Position numbers and translations under genes: made by a program. 48,506 nucleotides of DNA from the NCBI GenBank assembly GCA_003427395.1, contig BFEA01000523.1:214008-262513 (forward strand), in the 5' to 3' direction. This stretch comes from Chara braunii. Taxonomy: Eukaryota; Streptophyta; Charophyceae; Charales; Characeae. This document shows, piece by piece, positions 10,151 through 19,639 of this stretch (positions are counted from its first letter, which is position 1; each line of letters opens with the position of its first letter). The notes under the pieces are model-generated. The model worked only from the letters and a program-made list of their open reading frames with translations. It did no database searches and was not told where the DNA came from.

Positions 10151-12052
10151 ATGGGAAGAGGAATCGCAGAGGCGGGTCGTTCGTGCGGCGGCGCCACAGC
10201 CGGCGCTGGATGCGGTATTAGGCCATCGCAAAAACAGAATTTGTGTGTGGCGGTCGCTAGCGGAAGACCGGAAGCACCATTAGAAAACGACGAAGAGGCC
10301 GTCCTTGCGATCGATGTCGGGACAGGTGGCACGAAGGCGGCGATTATCACTCGCACTGGACGTGTCAAGAGGACTGGGTTTTGCGCACATACCTCTACCA
10401 AATCTGAGCCTGTTGGAGACTCGAAGACGGTGGAGCAGGATCCGGAGGAGTGGTGGGACGCCACGTGTGCAGCCGTGAGGCAATGCATGAGTGTAGAGAA
10501 AGGCTCATCTCAATCTCAATCGCGTCCTTCATGGAAGATCATAGCTGTGGCAGTGACTGGGCAAATGCAGGATGTGGTATTATTGCCTAAGGATCCTTCT
10601 CTGAGGACTCCCCCATCAATACTGTATTCGGATGGCAGAGCTTCTTTGGAACTTGAAGAGGTCTGCGTGCTCGGAGGAGGGGTGGAAAAAATTGCAGCCT
10701 TGACTGGAACTAAGCAGGGTTCATGGAGTTTTCTTGCCAAGCTCCGGTGGCTGGATAGACATGCTCCCACTGCAGTGCATGATTGCTCAAGGCTGCTGTT
10801 TGCCGGGCACGACTTCGTGGTCTGGCGGATGTCCGGGAAATGTGTGGCTGATGCAACAACAGCATCAACTACAGGTCTTTTTCTTGCAGAATCCCCAGGA
10901 TCTGTTGCCTTTGATCTGATGAAGCAAGTTGGGCTAGACCAGTGGATTAGTAAACTACCTGATATTGTCCCAGCTGATGAACCATGTGGTGAGGTATTGA
11001 AACAGGTGGCGGAACAGTGGGGTAACCCTGAACTGGCGGGCCTTCCAGTGTTCCACAGCATTGGTGATGTCGGAGCAAGCACTATAGGATCAGGTGCTGG
11101 CGTTCCTGGACCACTGTATATTTGCATTGGAACAGCAGGCTGGGTCGCAGGCTCCTTCCGACGACAGGGGCGAGGTCACAAAAGCAACAGCAGCAACAAT
11201 ACAATGCCTACGACTACAATGCCTACCGGTACCAGGTCGTCCAATTTGCAGGAACCAGTTGCAAATGCAAGGGGTATCACCGGGGAAGGGGACGCGGAAG
11301 AAATGGATGACAAGTTTGAAAAAGAAGTAATGCCAGAGTCAATACCAGGTGTTTTCACACTGGCCCATGTGGACCCTGACCTGGTCCTCAAGCTTGGTGC
11401 CATAATGACAGGCGGAGGAAATTTCAAATGGGCCATTTCTGCGATAGGCCATGATATTCCCGGTGGAATGCCAGTAGCTGACGCTGATGAAATTGCTGCA
11501 CAGTCACCTGCAGGGTCAAGGGGGGTGATTTACCTTCCTTACTTGAACGGTGAACGTTGTCCTGTTGACGACGTTTACGCTCGTGGAGCGTTTCTTGGGC
11601 TCTCTCTCGTAGCTGACCGATCTACAATGTTGCGTGCAGTTATGGAAGGAGTTGTGTTTGGACTGCGTGCTGCGAGGGATGCACTGTTCGTCATGGGTGA
11701 AGCAGATGCTGACACAAAGCAGCCGCAATGCAGCTTGGCCCCTCTTCGTGTTGTTGGAGGCGGAGCAAGATCTCGAATTTGGCCTAAAATAATTGCGGGA
11801 GTCTTTGACAGAAAAGTTGAAGTGCTTGCAGACCCGCAGGAAGTAACAATCAAAGGTGCTGCAATCTTGGCAGGGAAATGGCTAGGTTGGCATGACACCC
11901 TTGTACCTTCCGGCGAATGGTTCGCAGTGGAGAAATTTCACTCTGTTTCACCTGAGGAAGTTAAGTTGTATGACAACATTTATAGCATCTTCAGCAGCTG
12001 TTATCCTGCCTTGAGGGGAATAATGGAGCGAATGGCAAAACTCAGGTTATAA
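10151..12052 (+). CDS. FGGY-family carbohydrate kinase (xylulokinase-like), intronless
   Basis: Predicted to phosphorylate a sugar with ATP; FGGY kinases act on xylulose, ribulose, gluconate, glycerol and similar substrates. The first in-frame ATG is at 10151 (A at -3, G at +4), giving 633 aa; the open frame extends upstream only with non-ATG codons. Residues about 1-40 are rich in G, A, R and S and end VAVASGR, like a plastid transit peptide. Domain I starts with the phosphate-binding AIDVGTGGTKAAI (about 53-65). The substrate-side GQMQDV is near 137, and SIGDVGAS near 303 carries the likely catalytic Asp. Domain II has GTAGW, TGGGNFKW, YLNGERCP and VVGGGARSRIWPKI. About 60 low-complexity residues (337-396) rich in N, T, S and E interrupt the usual fold after GTAGWVAGSF. 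The C-terminal IKGAAILAG is typical. The exact sugar cannot be read from sequence. Confidence 0.85.
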   Translation: MGRGIAEAGRSCGGATAGAGCGIRPSQKQNLCVAVASGRPEAPLENDEEAVLAIDVGTGGTKAAIITRTGRVKRTGFCAHTSTKSEPVGDSKTVEQDPEEWWDATCAAVRQCMSVEKGSSQSQSRPSWKIIAVAVTGQMQDVVLLPKDPSLRTPPSILYSDGRASLELEEVCVLGGGVEKIAALTGTKQGSWSFLAKLRWLDRHAPTAVHDCSRLLFAGHDFVVWRMSGKCVADATTASTTGLFLAESPGSVAFDLMKQVGLDQWISKLPDIVPADEPCGEVLKQVAEQWGNPELAGLPVFHSIGDVGASTIGSGAGVPGPLYICIGTAGWVAGSFRRQGRGHKSNSSNNTMPTTTMPTGTRSSNLQEPVANARGITGEGDAEEMDDKFEKEVMPESIPGVFTLAHVDPDLVLKLGAIMTGGGNFKWAISAIGHDIPGGMPVADADEIAAQSPAGSRGVIYLPYLNGERCPVDDVYARGAFLGLSLVADRSTMLRAVMEGVVFGLRAARDALFVMGEADADTKQPQCSLAPLRVVGGGARSRIWPKIIAGVFDRKVEVLADPQEVTIKGAAILAGKWLGWHDTLVPSGEWFAVEKFHSVSPEEVKLYDNIYSIFSSCYPALRGIMERMAKLRL

Positions 12053-12790
12053 AACTTCAATTTGGTCTTTTTACATCACACCCTCTTCTTCACTTTTCAA
12101 GGTTGTCAACCATGGGCATGTCACTGCAAACACGTATGCAGGTCATCGGTTCCTTCGCCTATCAGACAGATGTGTCCGACATACTGGAATGAGGTTTGTT
12201 CATGGTTGGGCTCTTTGTGGCCAACCTGCTCGCCAATCAAGCCCATGCACTGGCAGATCTCTCCGTTGAGCTATCCTTTTTTCACGCGGTATTTTGCACA
12301 ACACCAGCCAGGTTCAGAAGGCAGTGAACAACTGCCTCCTTCGAAGGAGAAGAAAAGAACTGTGGACTGAACAGGCAACATGGTGCAGAGTCTGCCATGG
12401 TCAACAGAAAGAGGATCTGCTTCCCTGCCAGCCCTAAGCGGAGTAAAAGAGAGGCAGGGTTATAAGGTGCCTGCGATAGAGGAGTCGTCTCCAAATGGAG
12501 TAGAAGTAAGGCAGGCATGCGGAGGAGCTGGCTTAAGGACAGGGTGTTTTGGAACTCACAGGCAGCAGCCTATCTCTGATTGCCTCACAAGCTTCTTCTT
12601 TAGCGTTGAGCGAATGGACAAGGCAACTGTTTTTGAGGTGTGCGTTTTTCTGAGAGGGTAGCTTGGGGAAAAGAAAAAAAGCTCAGACAAGGATGTGCAA
12701 TAAAAAACATACAACATGAGCGGAATATGATTACATACAGAATGCAAAAAGCAGCAGGTTGCAAACACATATGGCTCTGCTAGGTGTAGT
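12053..12790 (+). terminator. Kinase 3' flank with AATAAA at 12699-12704
   Basis: No further domain follows the TAA. A canonical AATAAA lies at 12699-12704, about 650 bp downstream of the stop, in an A-rich context. It is a plausible polyadenylation signal, though plant signals are loose and the distance is long. No gene is recognised in the interval. Confidence 0.35.
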
Positions 12791-12792
12791 AG

Positions 12793-12852
12793 TACTTTAG
12801 AGTAGGGCTCCCATAGGTTAGACCTTGGCCTTACAACCATTAGACACTGCCT
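12793..12852 (+). repeat. Dispersed repeat, copy 1
   Basis: About 60 bp (GTAGTACTTTAGAGTAGGGC through CCATTAGACACTGCCTG) that recurs with a few changes at 19504-19564. It sits immediately before a tRNA-like sequence here but not in the second copy. Confidence 0.8.
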
Positions 12853-12930
12853 GGGGTAATGGGTGTATCTCAGTTGGTAAGGCACACAACTTGCATTCAG
12901 GAGGTCGTAGGTTCAATTCCCATTGCCCCC
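12853..12930 (+). mobile_element. tRNA-like sequence, probable SINE head
   Basis: An A-box-like TATCTCAGTTGG is followed about 35 nt later by a B-box-like GGTTCAATTCC. The ends GGGGTAATGG and CCATTGCCCC are almost complementary. It does not fold as a normal tRNA: the spacing before the A box is too long and the D stem is broken. I therefore read it as a Pol III promoter relic of a SINE. Confidence 0.5.
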
Positions 12931-12987
12931 ACGTATGTGCCTGGGACAACTTGGTTTCTTATCATCAAAATAGCCCGTTGGTAGCAG

Positions 12988-13062
12988 TGCATGGTAGCTC
13001 GGCTGGTTAGAGCACTCAAATGCAATGGAGAGCTTAACAGTTCGATTCTGATCGGCCCTCCA
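12988..13062 (+). mobile_element. Second tRNA-like sequence, probable SINE head
   Basis: A box TAGCTCGGCTGG (12995-13006) with the D-stem partner GAGC, and B box GTTCGATTC (13040-13048) at proper spacing. The acceptor arms do not pair, so it is not a functional tRNA gene. It lies in the same orientation about 60 bp beyond the first tRNA-like sequence. Confidence 0.5.
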
Positions 13063-13350
13063 GCCTCTCCTGCCCATGCTCAGGTGTGTTAGGTTGACAC
13101 TCCACCCACTTGTCCCCCAGCCTAGCGCAATTTCTGCACACAGGGTATTTAGATTGATTGTTAGGGGGACTCGTACTGTTCCATGAGGAGCCTATAGGGA
13201 TGGGGATCTCAGGGGGTGCCAGGGAGGGAGCACTCGCCTGCATGGGCATCATCACGGAGGGCAGAGGAAGTCATTGTTGGGAGGGAGTGCAGATAGGTGT
13301 GGCATACTGCGCAGCCAGTGCCAGCCACACGGGCCTGCAGGGCCCGACCA

Positions 13351-13534
13351 GTGTCGTCTCAGCCTAAAAGCCTGAAAACAAGGGCCTACAGGCCCTGTGT
13401 CGTTTCAGCCTGAAAGCCTGAAAACAGGGGCCTACAGGCCCTGTGTCGTTTCAGCCTAAAAGCCTGAAAACAAGGGCCTACAGGCCCTGTGTCGTCTCAG
13501 CCTAAAAGCCTAAAAATGAGGGCCATTTTCAGGC
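13351..13534 (+). repeat. 46 bp tandem repeat in the LTR, four copies
   Basis: GTGTCGT(T/C)TCAGCCT starts at 13351, 13397, 13443 and 13489. The first three units end in a hairpin AGGGCCT-AC-AGGCCCT or a close variant; the fourth carries a different hairpin, GAGGGCC/GGCCCTC. Its position upstream of the TATA box is where enhancer repeats of LTR retrotransposons often lie. Confidence 0.9.
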
Positions 13535-13683
13535 CCTCATAAAGTCGACCTTCCCTGAAACTTAGGCACCAGACCAGGGTTTTAGCACAGGCCATTTTGG
13601 GCCTGTTTTCAAGACAACCTTTGTTTGAACTTCAACGCCAGGGTCTGGCACATTTTGGCGTTGGCAAGAGCAGCCTCCTGGAC

Positions 13684-13709
13684 GGGCCAGCACTATATAA
13701 GACTGGCCC
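13684..13709 (+). promoter_or_regulatory. LTR TATA box inside an inverted repeat
   Basis: CTATATAAG (13693-13701) lies between perfect 7 bp arms GGGCCAG (13684-13690) and CTGGCCC (13703-13709). This is the likely core promoter of the LTR. Confidence 0.65.
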
Positions 13710-14089
13710 GCCCTACAGGCTGCAGGTGGTCACGAGGTAGTTCATAGGGACTTCCCAGGCACTTCACGTGCAGGAGGCAGGAGGCAGGAGGCAGTCTTCA
13801 GGATTGGGCATCAGCACTCTGGAGGAGTGCTGCAGTAGTAGTGGTAGTGTTAGCAGTAGTCTTCAGCGCTGGGCGCTATTAGGAGCTAGAGTAGTGTTGG
13901 AGAGCGAGAGATGGTTGGCGGAGGCCAGGGAGACTTACCTGTGGCGCCATAGCTCCAGTTTCGTCTTCGATGTACCTGCAACAAGGCGCCACCTTCACAG
14001 GTTAGTACCGGACAGAGAGAGAAAGAGAGTTCTTCTTCTTCCACTTCTAAGTCCACCAACTCTCCCTCACCCTCTCGCTATCTGCAGAC

Positions 14090-14093
<4 letters not shown>

Positions 14094-14178
<85 letters not shown>

Positions 14179-14183
14179 NNNNN

Positions 14184-14232
<49 letters not shown>
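14094..14232. repeat. (GA)n microsatellite with a 5 bp gap
   Basis: About 138 bp of GA repeats containing NNNNN at 14179-14183. It lies in the transcribed part of the LTR, downstream of the TATA box, at the same relative position as the CT tract at 43813-43886. Confidence 0.95.
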
Positions 14233-14235
<3 letters not shown>

Positions 14236-14460
14236 GTGACTTTGGGACTTGACGACATTTGGATTCAGACTCGACATTGGGATTGAGACATTGGACAAGG
14301 GTTGGGACTTGACGACCTTCCCCTCTTCTTCGTCTTGGGGACTGGCGCATTCTTCCTGTGTGAGCGCCAGACCCCTTCACACCATGGAATGATGATGATG
14401 TATGTTTGGTCTGCAGGTCGGTTCTTGTTCTGGTCTGCACCTTTATGGTATGCGACAGTT

Positions 14461-14472
14461 TGGTATCAGAGC
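14461..14472 (+). other. Primer-binding site for initiator tRNA-Met
   Basis: TGGTATCAGAGC is the standard plant retrotransposon primer-binding site complementary to the 3' end of tRNA-iMet. It follows the LTR end CA by three bases, marking where minus-strand cDNA synthesis would start. Confidence 0.85.
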
Positions 14473-15058
14473 AGACCTCTCAATCAGAGGATCCGCCGAA
14501 TCAAGTAGCCAGCTTGCTTGATCTACTGATTGTTGAATGATTTATTTATTTATTTATTGATTGATTGATTGATTGATTATTAGTAAATCAAGTAGGACTT
14601 CGTCAAATCTCTGCAAAAAAAAATTCTCTCTCCTTTATTTTCGCAACTATGGATATTAGCATTTCGTTTTCTGTTTTACTCTGGGCATATTAGGTGAACT
14701 AGGGATGTTGTCATATTCTCGGACTGGATATATTCTTCTCTGAAAGTGGAACCTCCAGTCTATTTCGCGCAAATTCTTTTTTCAAGATCGCATTTCTTTG
14801 GAAAGCCGAAACTTTGCGGAACCTTGCCTAGTACTCCTCTGAAATGCCTTACTCATAGCCGATCGACAGATATACCAAAAAAAAAAAAAGCGGGGCGTGA
14901 TCCTCTTCTTTTATTTTTTTATTTTTATTTTATTCTGTTGATTAGGACCGGGAGGAAAGTACAGTTTGGTTGGTTACCTTCCTGCATTTTCCCTGCCACC
15001 CAATCCTTTGCCTGCATTTCCAGTTTGGTAAGTGCCACGTCAGCAGTGCCCCGCTGCC
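14473..15058 (+). other. Retrotransposon leader with TTTA/TTGA microsatellite
   Basis: The untranslated leader between primer-binding site and gag. It contains (TTTA)n then (TTGA)n at about 14540-14577 and an A run at 14877-14889. No other feature is recognised. Confidence 0.5.
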
Positions 15059-15888
15059 ATGACGGGTTCATCATTGGGCATGACAGGCCAACTGGCCGGC
15101 AAGTCCATTGACGAGTACCATCAGCGGGTTCTAGCTCAGTGGGTTCTAGCTCAGCTCGCATTGATCGAGGCTGAGGTACAGCGCCAGGCGGCAGCCGAGG
15201 CTGCGCGCCTACACGCTGAAGCGGCGGCAGCAGCTGAAAAGCAGCGGCTTCAGGCCGAGGCTGACACAGATGCCCAGGCCCGCCGCAAGGATGCCCAGGA
15301 TCTGTTACCCGGTTGGTTTACACTTGTAACCACCTGCTGTCCGAGTTAGAGAAACAACACCAGGCACTGGCACAACAGCACCAGGAACTGGAGAACCTCC
15401 GACGAGCAGTGTGGAACCACAAGGATCTGCACGAGGGTGCTACACAGACACTTGATTCTTGTGTACAGGACTTGGAGCAAGCAGCACCAGGACCAGATGC
15501 TGGCGAACCCAGCAGTGCAGCCTCAACCCGCCAATTGGAGGAACGCGTTGACCATGTAATCGCAATGCTCGGCAACATTAGCACCTTCGCCGCACCAGCC
15601 ACCATCAACGAGCAGCTCGGCACCTTGCAGACCGAACTCAGGCAGCTGCACCAGCCACCCGACAACGATCGCAACACCAGTGCATCAAAGCACTACAAGA
15701 TGCCGACGTTTCAGATCGAGAAATTTGACGACTATACGCATCAAGACCCAGTCGTCTGGTGGCAAGGCTTTACAACGGAGCTTGGGATTCATGAAGTCCC
15801 CGAACATTTGTACATCGTGGCGCTGTTCCTCAACGTCCAGGGTGGATGTCAAATCTGGCTCAACCACATCGCAACCATCCACGGCGTC
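15059..15888 (+). pseudogene. Retrotransposon gag, frameshifted and truncated
   Basis: The first ATG is at 15059. The N-terminal part is an Ala/Glu/Gln-rich coiled-coil-like stretch. The frame then shifts by one near 15310 into a second coiled-coil part (KQHQALAQQHQELENL). The capsid-like region carries FDDYTHQDPVVWW, then HEVPEHLYIVALFLN and IWLNHIATIHGV, the W-rich pattern of the retrotransposon gag domain. The protein stops abruptly around 15888, where minus-strand LINE sequence begins, so the zinc knuckle, protease and pol are absent. It follows the family 1 LTR and primer-binding site in the same direction, so together they are the 5' end of one broken element. Confidence 0.75.
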
Positions 15889-17080
15889 CCGCTTCCATTG
15901 CTCTTACTAGCGCACTGAACGAAGAATTTGAAGCTCTTATGAGAACCGTGAGGTCATCTGCAAACATTATTACTGTCGGGAAATGTAGGTGGTGGGCTGT
16001 TCCTACATTGACCTCTGGCAGCCTGTGTATGGAAGGGTCTTTCCGTAGGAATGAGGCTATCGCTTCCATCACGAAGAGGAAGATTGGGGGTGCTAGCGGG
16101 TCTCTTTGGTGAACTGACCGAGAAATAGGGTAGCAGTCAGATAGAAAGCCATTGACTTGGACGCATCCTATGGCGTCATTGTACAAAATACGCACCCACT
16201 TCCTAAAATCCGGGCCTACTCCCATCTTTTCCATGCTTGCATTAAGAAAGGTTCAGTTGACCTGGTCGTAGGGCTTTTCAAATTGAAGAAAATAATTGTT
16301 GTGTTTATCCTTTTTTCTCTGACTTTGTTGGCCGCTTCGTTGAGGGTCAGAACGTTGTCCAAGATGTACCTTCCAAGGATGAAGCCTGTTTGGTCTATAT
16401 GGAAACATTTGTCTGTCAAGTCTAGGATTCGCAAGGCCAGAGCTTTGGCTAGGATCTTATAGGGAAGGGTTAAAAGCGAAATGGGTCTATAATTCCTTAT
16501 ATCTTCTTTCTCTCCTTCTTTGTACAACAATGTAACAACGCTGCTACTCAGTAGATTTCCCAGTCCCCCTTTAAGCCAGCTGTCGTTGTAGAAGTTCAGC
16601 AGATCGCCCCCTAAGAGTGACCAAAATTTTTCCGATAATTCTTTTGTCAGCCCGTCGATCCCTGGTGACTTATTGTTGTTCACCTTGCAGTTCTTCCAAG
16701 GTGATGGGCTTGTCCAGAGCTTCTGCTTGTTCCTGAGATATCATTTGTTACAGGTATTGTAGCATCCTAGTGCATGCCTCTCTGGTGCTGGGCAGTGTAG
16801 GCATAGGAGTCTTCGTGTGATAAAGCTCTTCATAGAATTCCTTTGCTACAATCAACATTCCTTCGCTGTCTGTCACTGTTACAACTGGACTTGAGAGGGT
16901 TTTCAAGCTTTCTATTGTGTTAGCCCTTGAGTTTGCTTTGATTCTTGCGAAGAAATGTTTTGACATTGATTCACTTAGCTCGTATTCGTTCATTCTGACT
17001 CTTATTTGTAGTCCCTTTAATTCCCACCATCTCCACATATTGAGTTCTTCTCTTGCCTTTTCGAAAATATCCTTGTACAA
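15889..17080 (-). pseudogene. LINE reverse transcriptase, minus strand, 3'-truncated
   Basis: Part of LINE copy 1. Reading from 17080 downward: the region leading into RT (MWRWWELKGLQIRVRMNE, FFARIKANSRA), the motif SPGIDGLTKE, QTGFILGRYI, motif A in a damaged form (FFNLKSPTTRSTEPF, frame shift nearby), motif B region RSVHQRDPLAP, and motif C FADDL intact. Homology to copy 3 ends at the residues MEA (about 15890). The RT thumb, zinc-binding region and 3' tail are therefore lost. Losing the 3' end is not the usual LINE truncation and points to recombination or deletion after insertion. Stops and shifts make it inactive. Confidence 0.85.
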
Positions 17081-17224
17081 TGCAGAAGAGGGGGTATCAA
17101 TCAGATTCGTCTTTGCGATCTTGAGGGCTGTCTCCCGCTAGCTTCCTCTGTTTCCTGTCGGTTGCTAGTTTCCTTAAATTCTGGCCACCGTTTGTGACAA
17201 TGTAGAGTAACTTTCATGAAACCA

Positions 17225-18190
17225 CTACCACCGACCTTGTGTGGGTAGGTAGGGCCCCCTCAAATTTCGCCAACACTCCTGAACTCCTGATTGAAAGGTC
17301 TGACTCAGTAGGAGGGAGTTGTTGAGTTTGTGAAAGCTAGACCCCTTTTTAACATACCGCTCGAAGCTGATTATGAGTTCGATGGGTTTGTGATCCATAC
17401 CTGGGTACAGTGTGAGGGGAAGGATCTCAGCGCTTTTGGCTGTCCCCATTAGTGTCCCCGAGATCAAGAAGTAGTCAATGAAGGAGAAAGCGGTGTGGCG
17501 GACATGGTTCTTCTTAACCAATGCGAAAACTTTTGTCCCTGGATGCAAAGTACGGTAAGGTTCAACTAGATTGTGGTCCAACATCAACTTTTGGACAGGC
17601 ACCGCCTCCTGAGTGGGCTGACCAGCCGAGGACTTCGATATACGATCCGTGGTGGGGTCTATAGTTGCGTTCCAATCACCGACCAAAATGAACGGCAACA
17701 AAGGGGGGATCAGATGTCCGATGTTTATTATAAATGCAGATCTGTCTGAAGAGCTGTTTGGTGTATATACATTGATTACTCTGAACTCTTCCTCCTTCCA
17801 CTTTACATCCATAAGGCACCATCTACCGTCTACTGTGTCTGCTTCTTTGCCCACTATCGACCCTGCCGTATATAGGCGGGAAGATTTGGGTATAAGGATG
17901 GTTGTTCCTTTCGTACTTGATGCATTATCTGAGGATCATATTTCGTCCTTCATTCCTCACAGTTTCCTTGATAGGAATTTTCGAATTCTGTTGTGTTCTG
18001 CTGAGTAGGTGAGATGAGTTTCTTGCAGCAATATGATATCTGCTAGTTTGTTTGTGTGAACGGTAAGTCCATTGATTATGTCATTCATTTTTTTTTCTTT
18101 GTCGACAATGTTTTCAAGACCATTGATACTCCTCGTGTTTTCCAGTCCACTTTGTCTTCCTTTACATCTGCCCCCTTTCTAAAAGTCTCC
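17225..18190 (-). pseudogene. LINE apurinic endonuclease domain, minus strand
   Basis: The first part, about 18190-17860, contains ILLQETHL with stops after it. From 17854 to 17225 it reads VINVYTPN, LVGDWNATID, FIDYFLIS and GMDHKPI, matching the endonuclease/exonuclease/phosphatase motifs QETH, GDxN, S-x-IDY and DH. The enzyme nicks target DNA to prime reverse transcription. Internal stops near 17900-17960 disable it. It precedes the RT on the same strand, the standard ORF2 order. Confidence 0.8.
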
Positions 18191-18242
18191 ATCATTGAGG
18201 CTACAGGGAATAGGTAGGGGTATAATCATAGAGGTAGACAGC

Positions 18243-18843
18243 CTAGGAGGGAGCCTGATCGCTCTCATCCATGCCTGTTGACGCATCACCCGGTGGGTCC
18301 TGTTGCGCCGTAGTGACCGAATCATCTATATTGTATTCACCTACACTTCGACTGATTCCCTGTCCAGGAACAAGGGCCGACTCTGAACCTGCTCTCTCGC
18401 CATCATCTTGCCAGTCCTCCATATCGCCCCCAGAGTAATCACTCTTGTAATATTTGTCCAGATCTATGACGAAAGCTCTTGAGTCCAGATCGCTGTCTCC
18501 CTTCAGAATCCCAGAAGTCAGTAGGTGTGCCACCGAGACCGCCAGCAAGAATACTAGCGACATTCTGCCCTTCCTCAATCCGTGGGATTGTGAAGGACAC
18601 ATATGTGGCGATCTGCCATTCTCCCTCTTTCTCAACATACCTTGCCGCAATCAGCGGGCGGGTGTCCATCAATGTCAGTCCTGCTGATTTGGCCGAGGCC
18701 ACCACATGTGGTGCCTCCCCATTGGCGATATGTTGAATGGTAGTGAACTCTGGTGTGTACTTTGCGTACATGGTATTCTTGAACAAAAACAAAACTAAAT
18801 TAAGAAGAGACAAATATAGCTTCCTACAGACTCCAGGTTCCAA
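18243..18843 (-). pseudogene. Possible LINE ORF1 remnant, minus strand
   Basis: Two overlapping minus-strand frames (18843-18439 and 18650-18243) look like one frameshifted protein upstream of the endonuclease. One part reads HVVASAKSAGLTLMDTRPL, IATYVSFTIPRIEEGQ; the other is acidic (GGDMEDWQDDGERAGSES). I recognise no domain. Position upstream of ORF2 is the only reason for the ORF1 suggestion; the start codon and boundaries are uncertain. Confidence 0.4.
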
Positions 18844-18860
18844 TCCTAACTATTTCTTCC

Positions 18861-19503
18861 TATTGCAATGCTATCCCTTTAAATCTTGAAGCTAGCTCGC
18901 CTATACTCCTGCTAAACCCCTTTTTTTGTTGTCGCTTTTCTTAAACCCTAAACCCTTCTCCACCTGTGTCCCGAAAGCCACCTGTCTAATGTCGCGAGCT
19001 CTGATTCTTTTTTGCCTTCTACGCTGAGTTTATGCCCGCCATGCGGTTCTGTGATCGCGCTGATTCCAGCGAGGCGAGGTCTGTTGTTGGATCTCTCCCT
19101 TGTTGTTCTTCCTGCGATCTGGCACCAGGCCAAAGATTAGGGTCAGTGCCAAGTGGCAAGGTAAGGGTCAGGGTCAGCAGTATCAAAGCAGCCAGGACCT
19201 TAGCTATTAGGAAGCGGTGGTAAGTCCTCCCTTCAAGAGGAGCAATCAATGTCGCTGGCTCAATCAGGCCGGAGACGGTTAAGATAGCTCTAGAAGTACA
19301 GGAATTTCAGGAACCCGAAGTCTGAGAGGAGCTACAAGAATGTCCATCGTTGCAGGGGCAGAGCAGCATAAATCCTTCTTGGAAAGGAAGCATCAATGTC
19401 TCTGCCTCAGGGTCCTTCATCCATAAAGGAAGGAAGCGTTGAGCAGGTCATTTATGTAAGGGGTGCTGGAACCGGTTTCCAGATTAAAAGAGAAGAGAAA
19501 AAA
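18861..19503. other. LINE flank with telomere-like motif and an A-rich tail
   Basis: TAAACCCTAAACCC at 18942-18955 is two plant-telomere-type units. From about 19240 the plus strand resembles LINE 3' ends elsewhere in the window (GCAATCAATG..., GGTGCTGGAACCGGTTTCCAG). It ends in the A-rich string TTAAAAGAGAAGAGAAAAAA at about 19484-19503, so a short LINE tail fragment is likely. No gene is seen. Confidence 0.4.
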
Positions 19504-19564
19504 GTAGTACTTAGGGTAGGGCTCTCATATGCTAGACCTTGGCCTGACGACCATTAGACACTGC
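19504..19564 (+). repeat. Dispersed repeat, copy 2
   Basis: Matches 12793-12852 (AGTACTTAGGGTAGGGCTC through CCATTAGACACTGCCTG). It starts immediately after the A-rich tail of the preceding fragment. Confidence 0.8.
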
Positions 19565-19639
19565 CTGTGGTCGGTCATGCAGGGAGACTCTACGTGTTAA
19601 CCTCTGGATGGGCTACATGATGGTGTGCTCATGGGGGCC

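Larger units (their letters stand above)
13247..14457 (+). mobile_element. LTR of a Ty3/gypsy-type element (family 1)
   Basis: The segment matches, in inverted orientation, 43613-44545. Shared landmarks in order are an ACGGAGG start, GTGNGCATACT, a CGGGCC/GGCCCG hairpin, a TATA box, CAGCGCTGGGCGCT, GCTCCAG-TTCGTCTTC, (GA)n and GACTCGACATTGGG. It ends in CA (14456-14457), three bases before a primer-binding site, as a 5' LTR should. The start is approximate. A gag fragment follows downstream. Internal features are the 46 bp tandem repeat, several perfect hairpins (for example GAGGGCC/GGCCCTC near 13519-13539) and the GA tract. Confidence 0.75.

Noticed and set aside
12853-12930. Functional tRNA gene
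   Set aside because: It has A- and B-box-like motifs and complementary ends, but the D stem and spacing are wrong for a tRNA.
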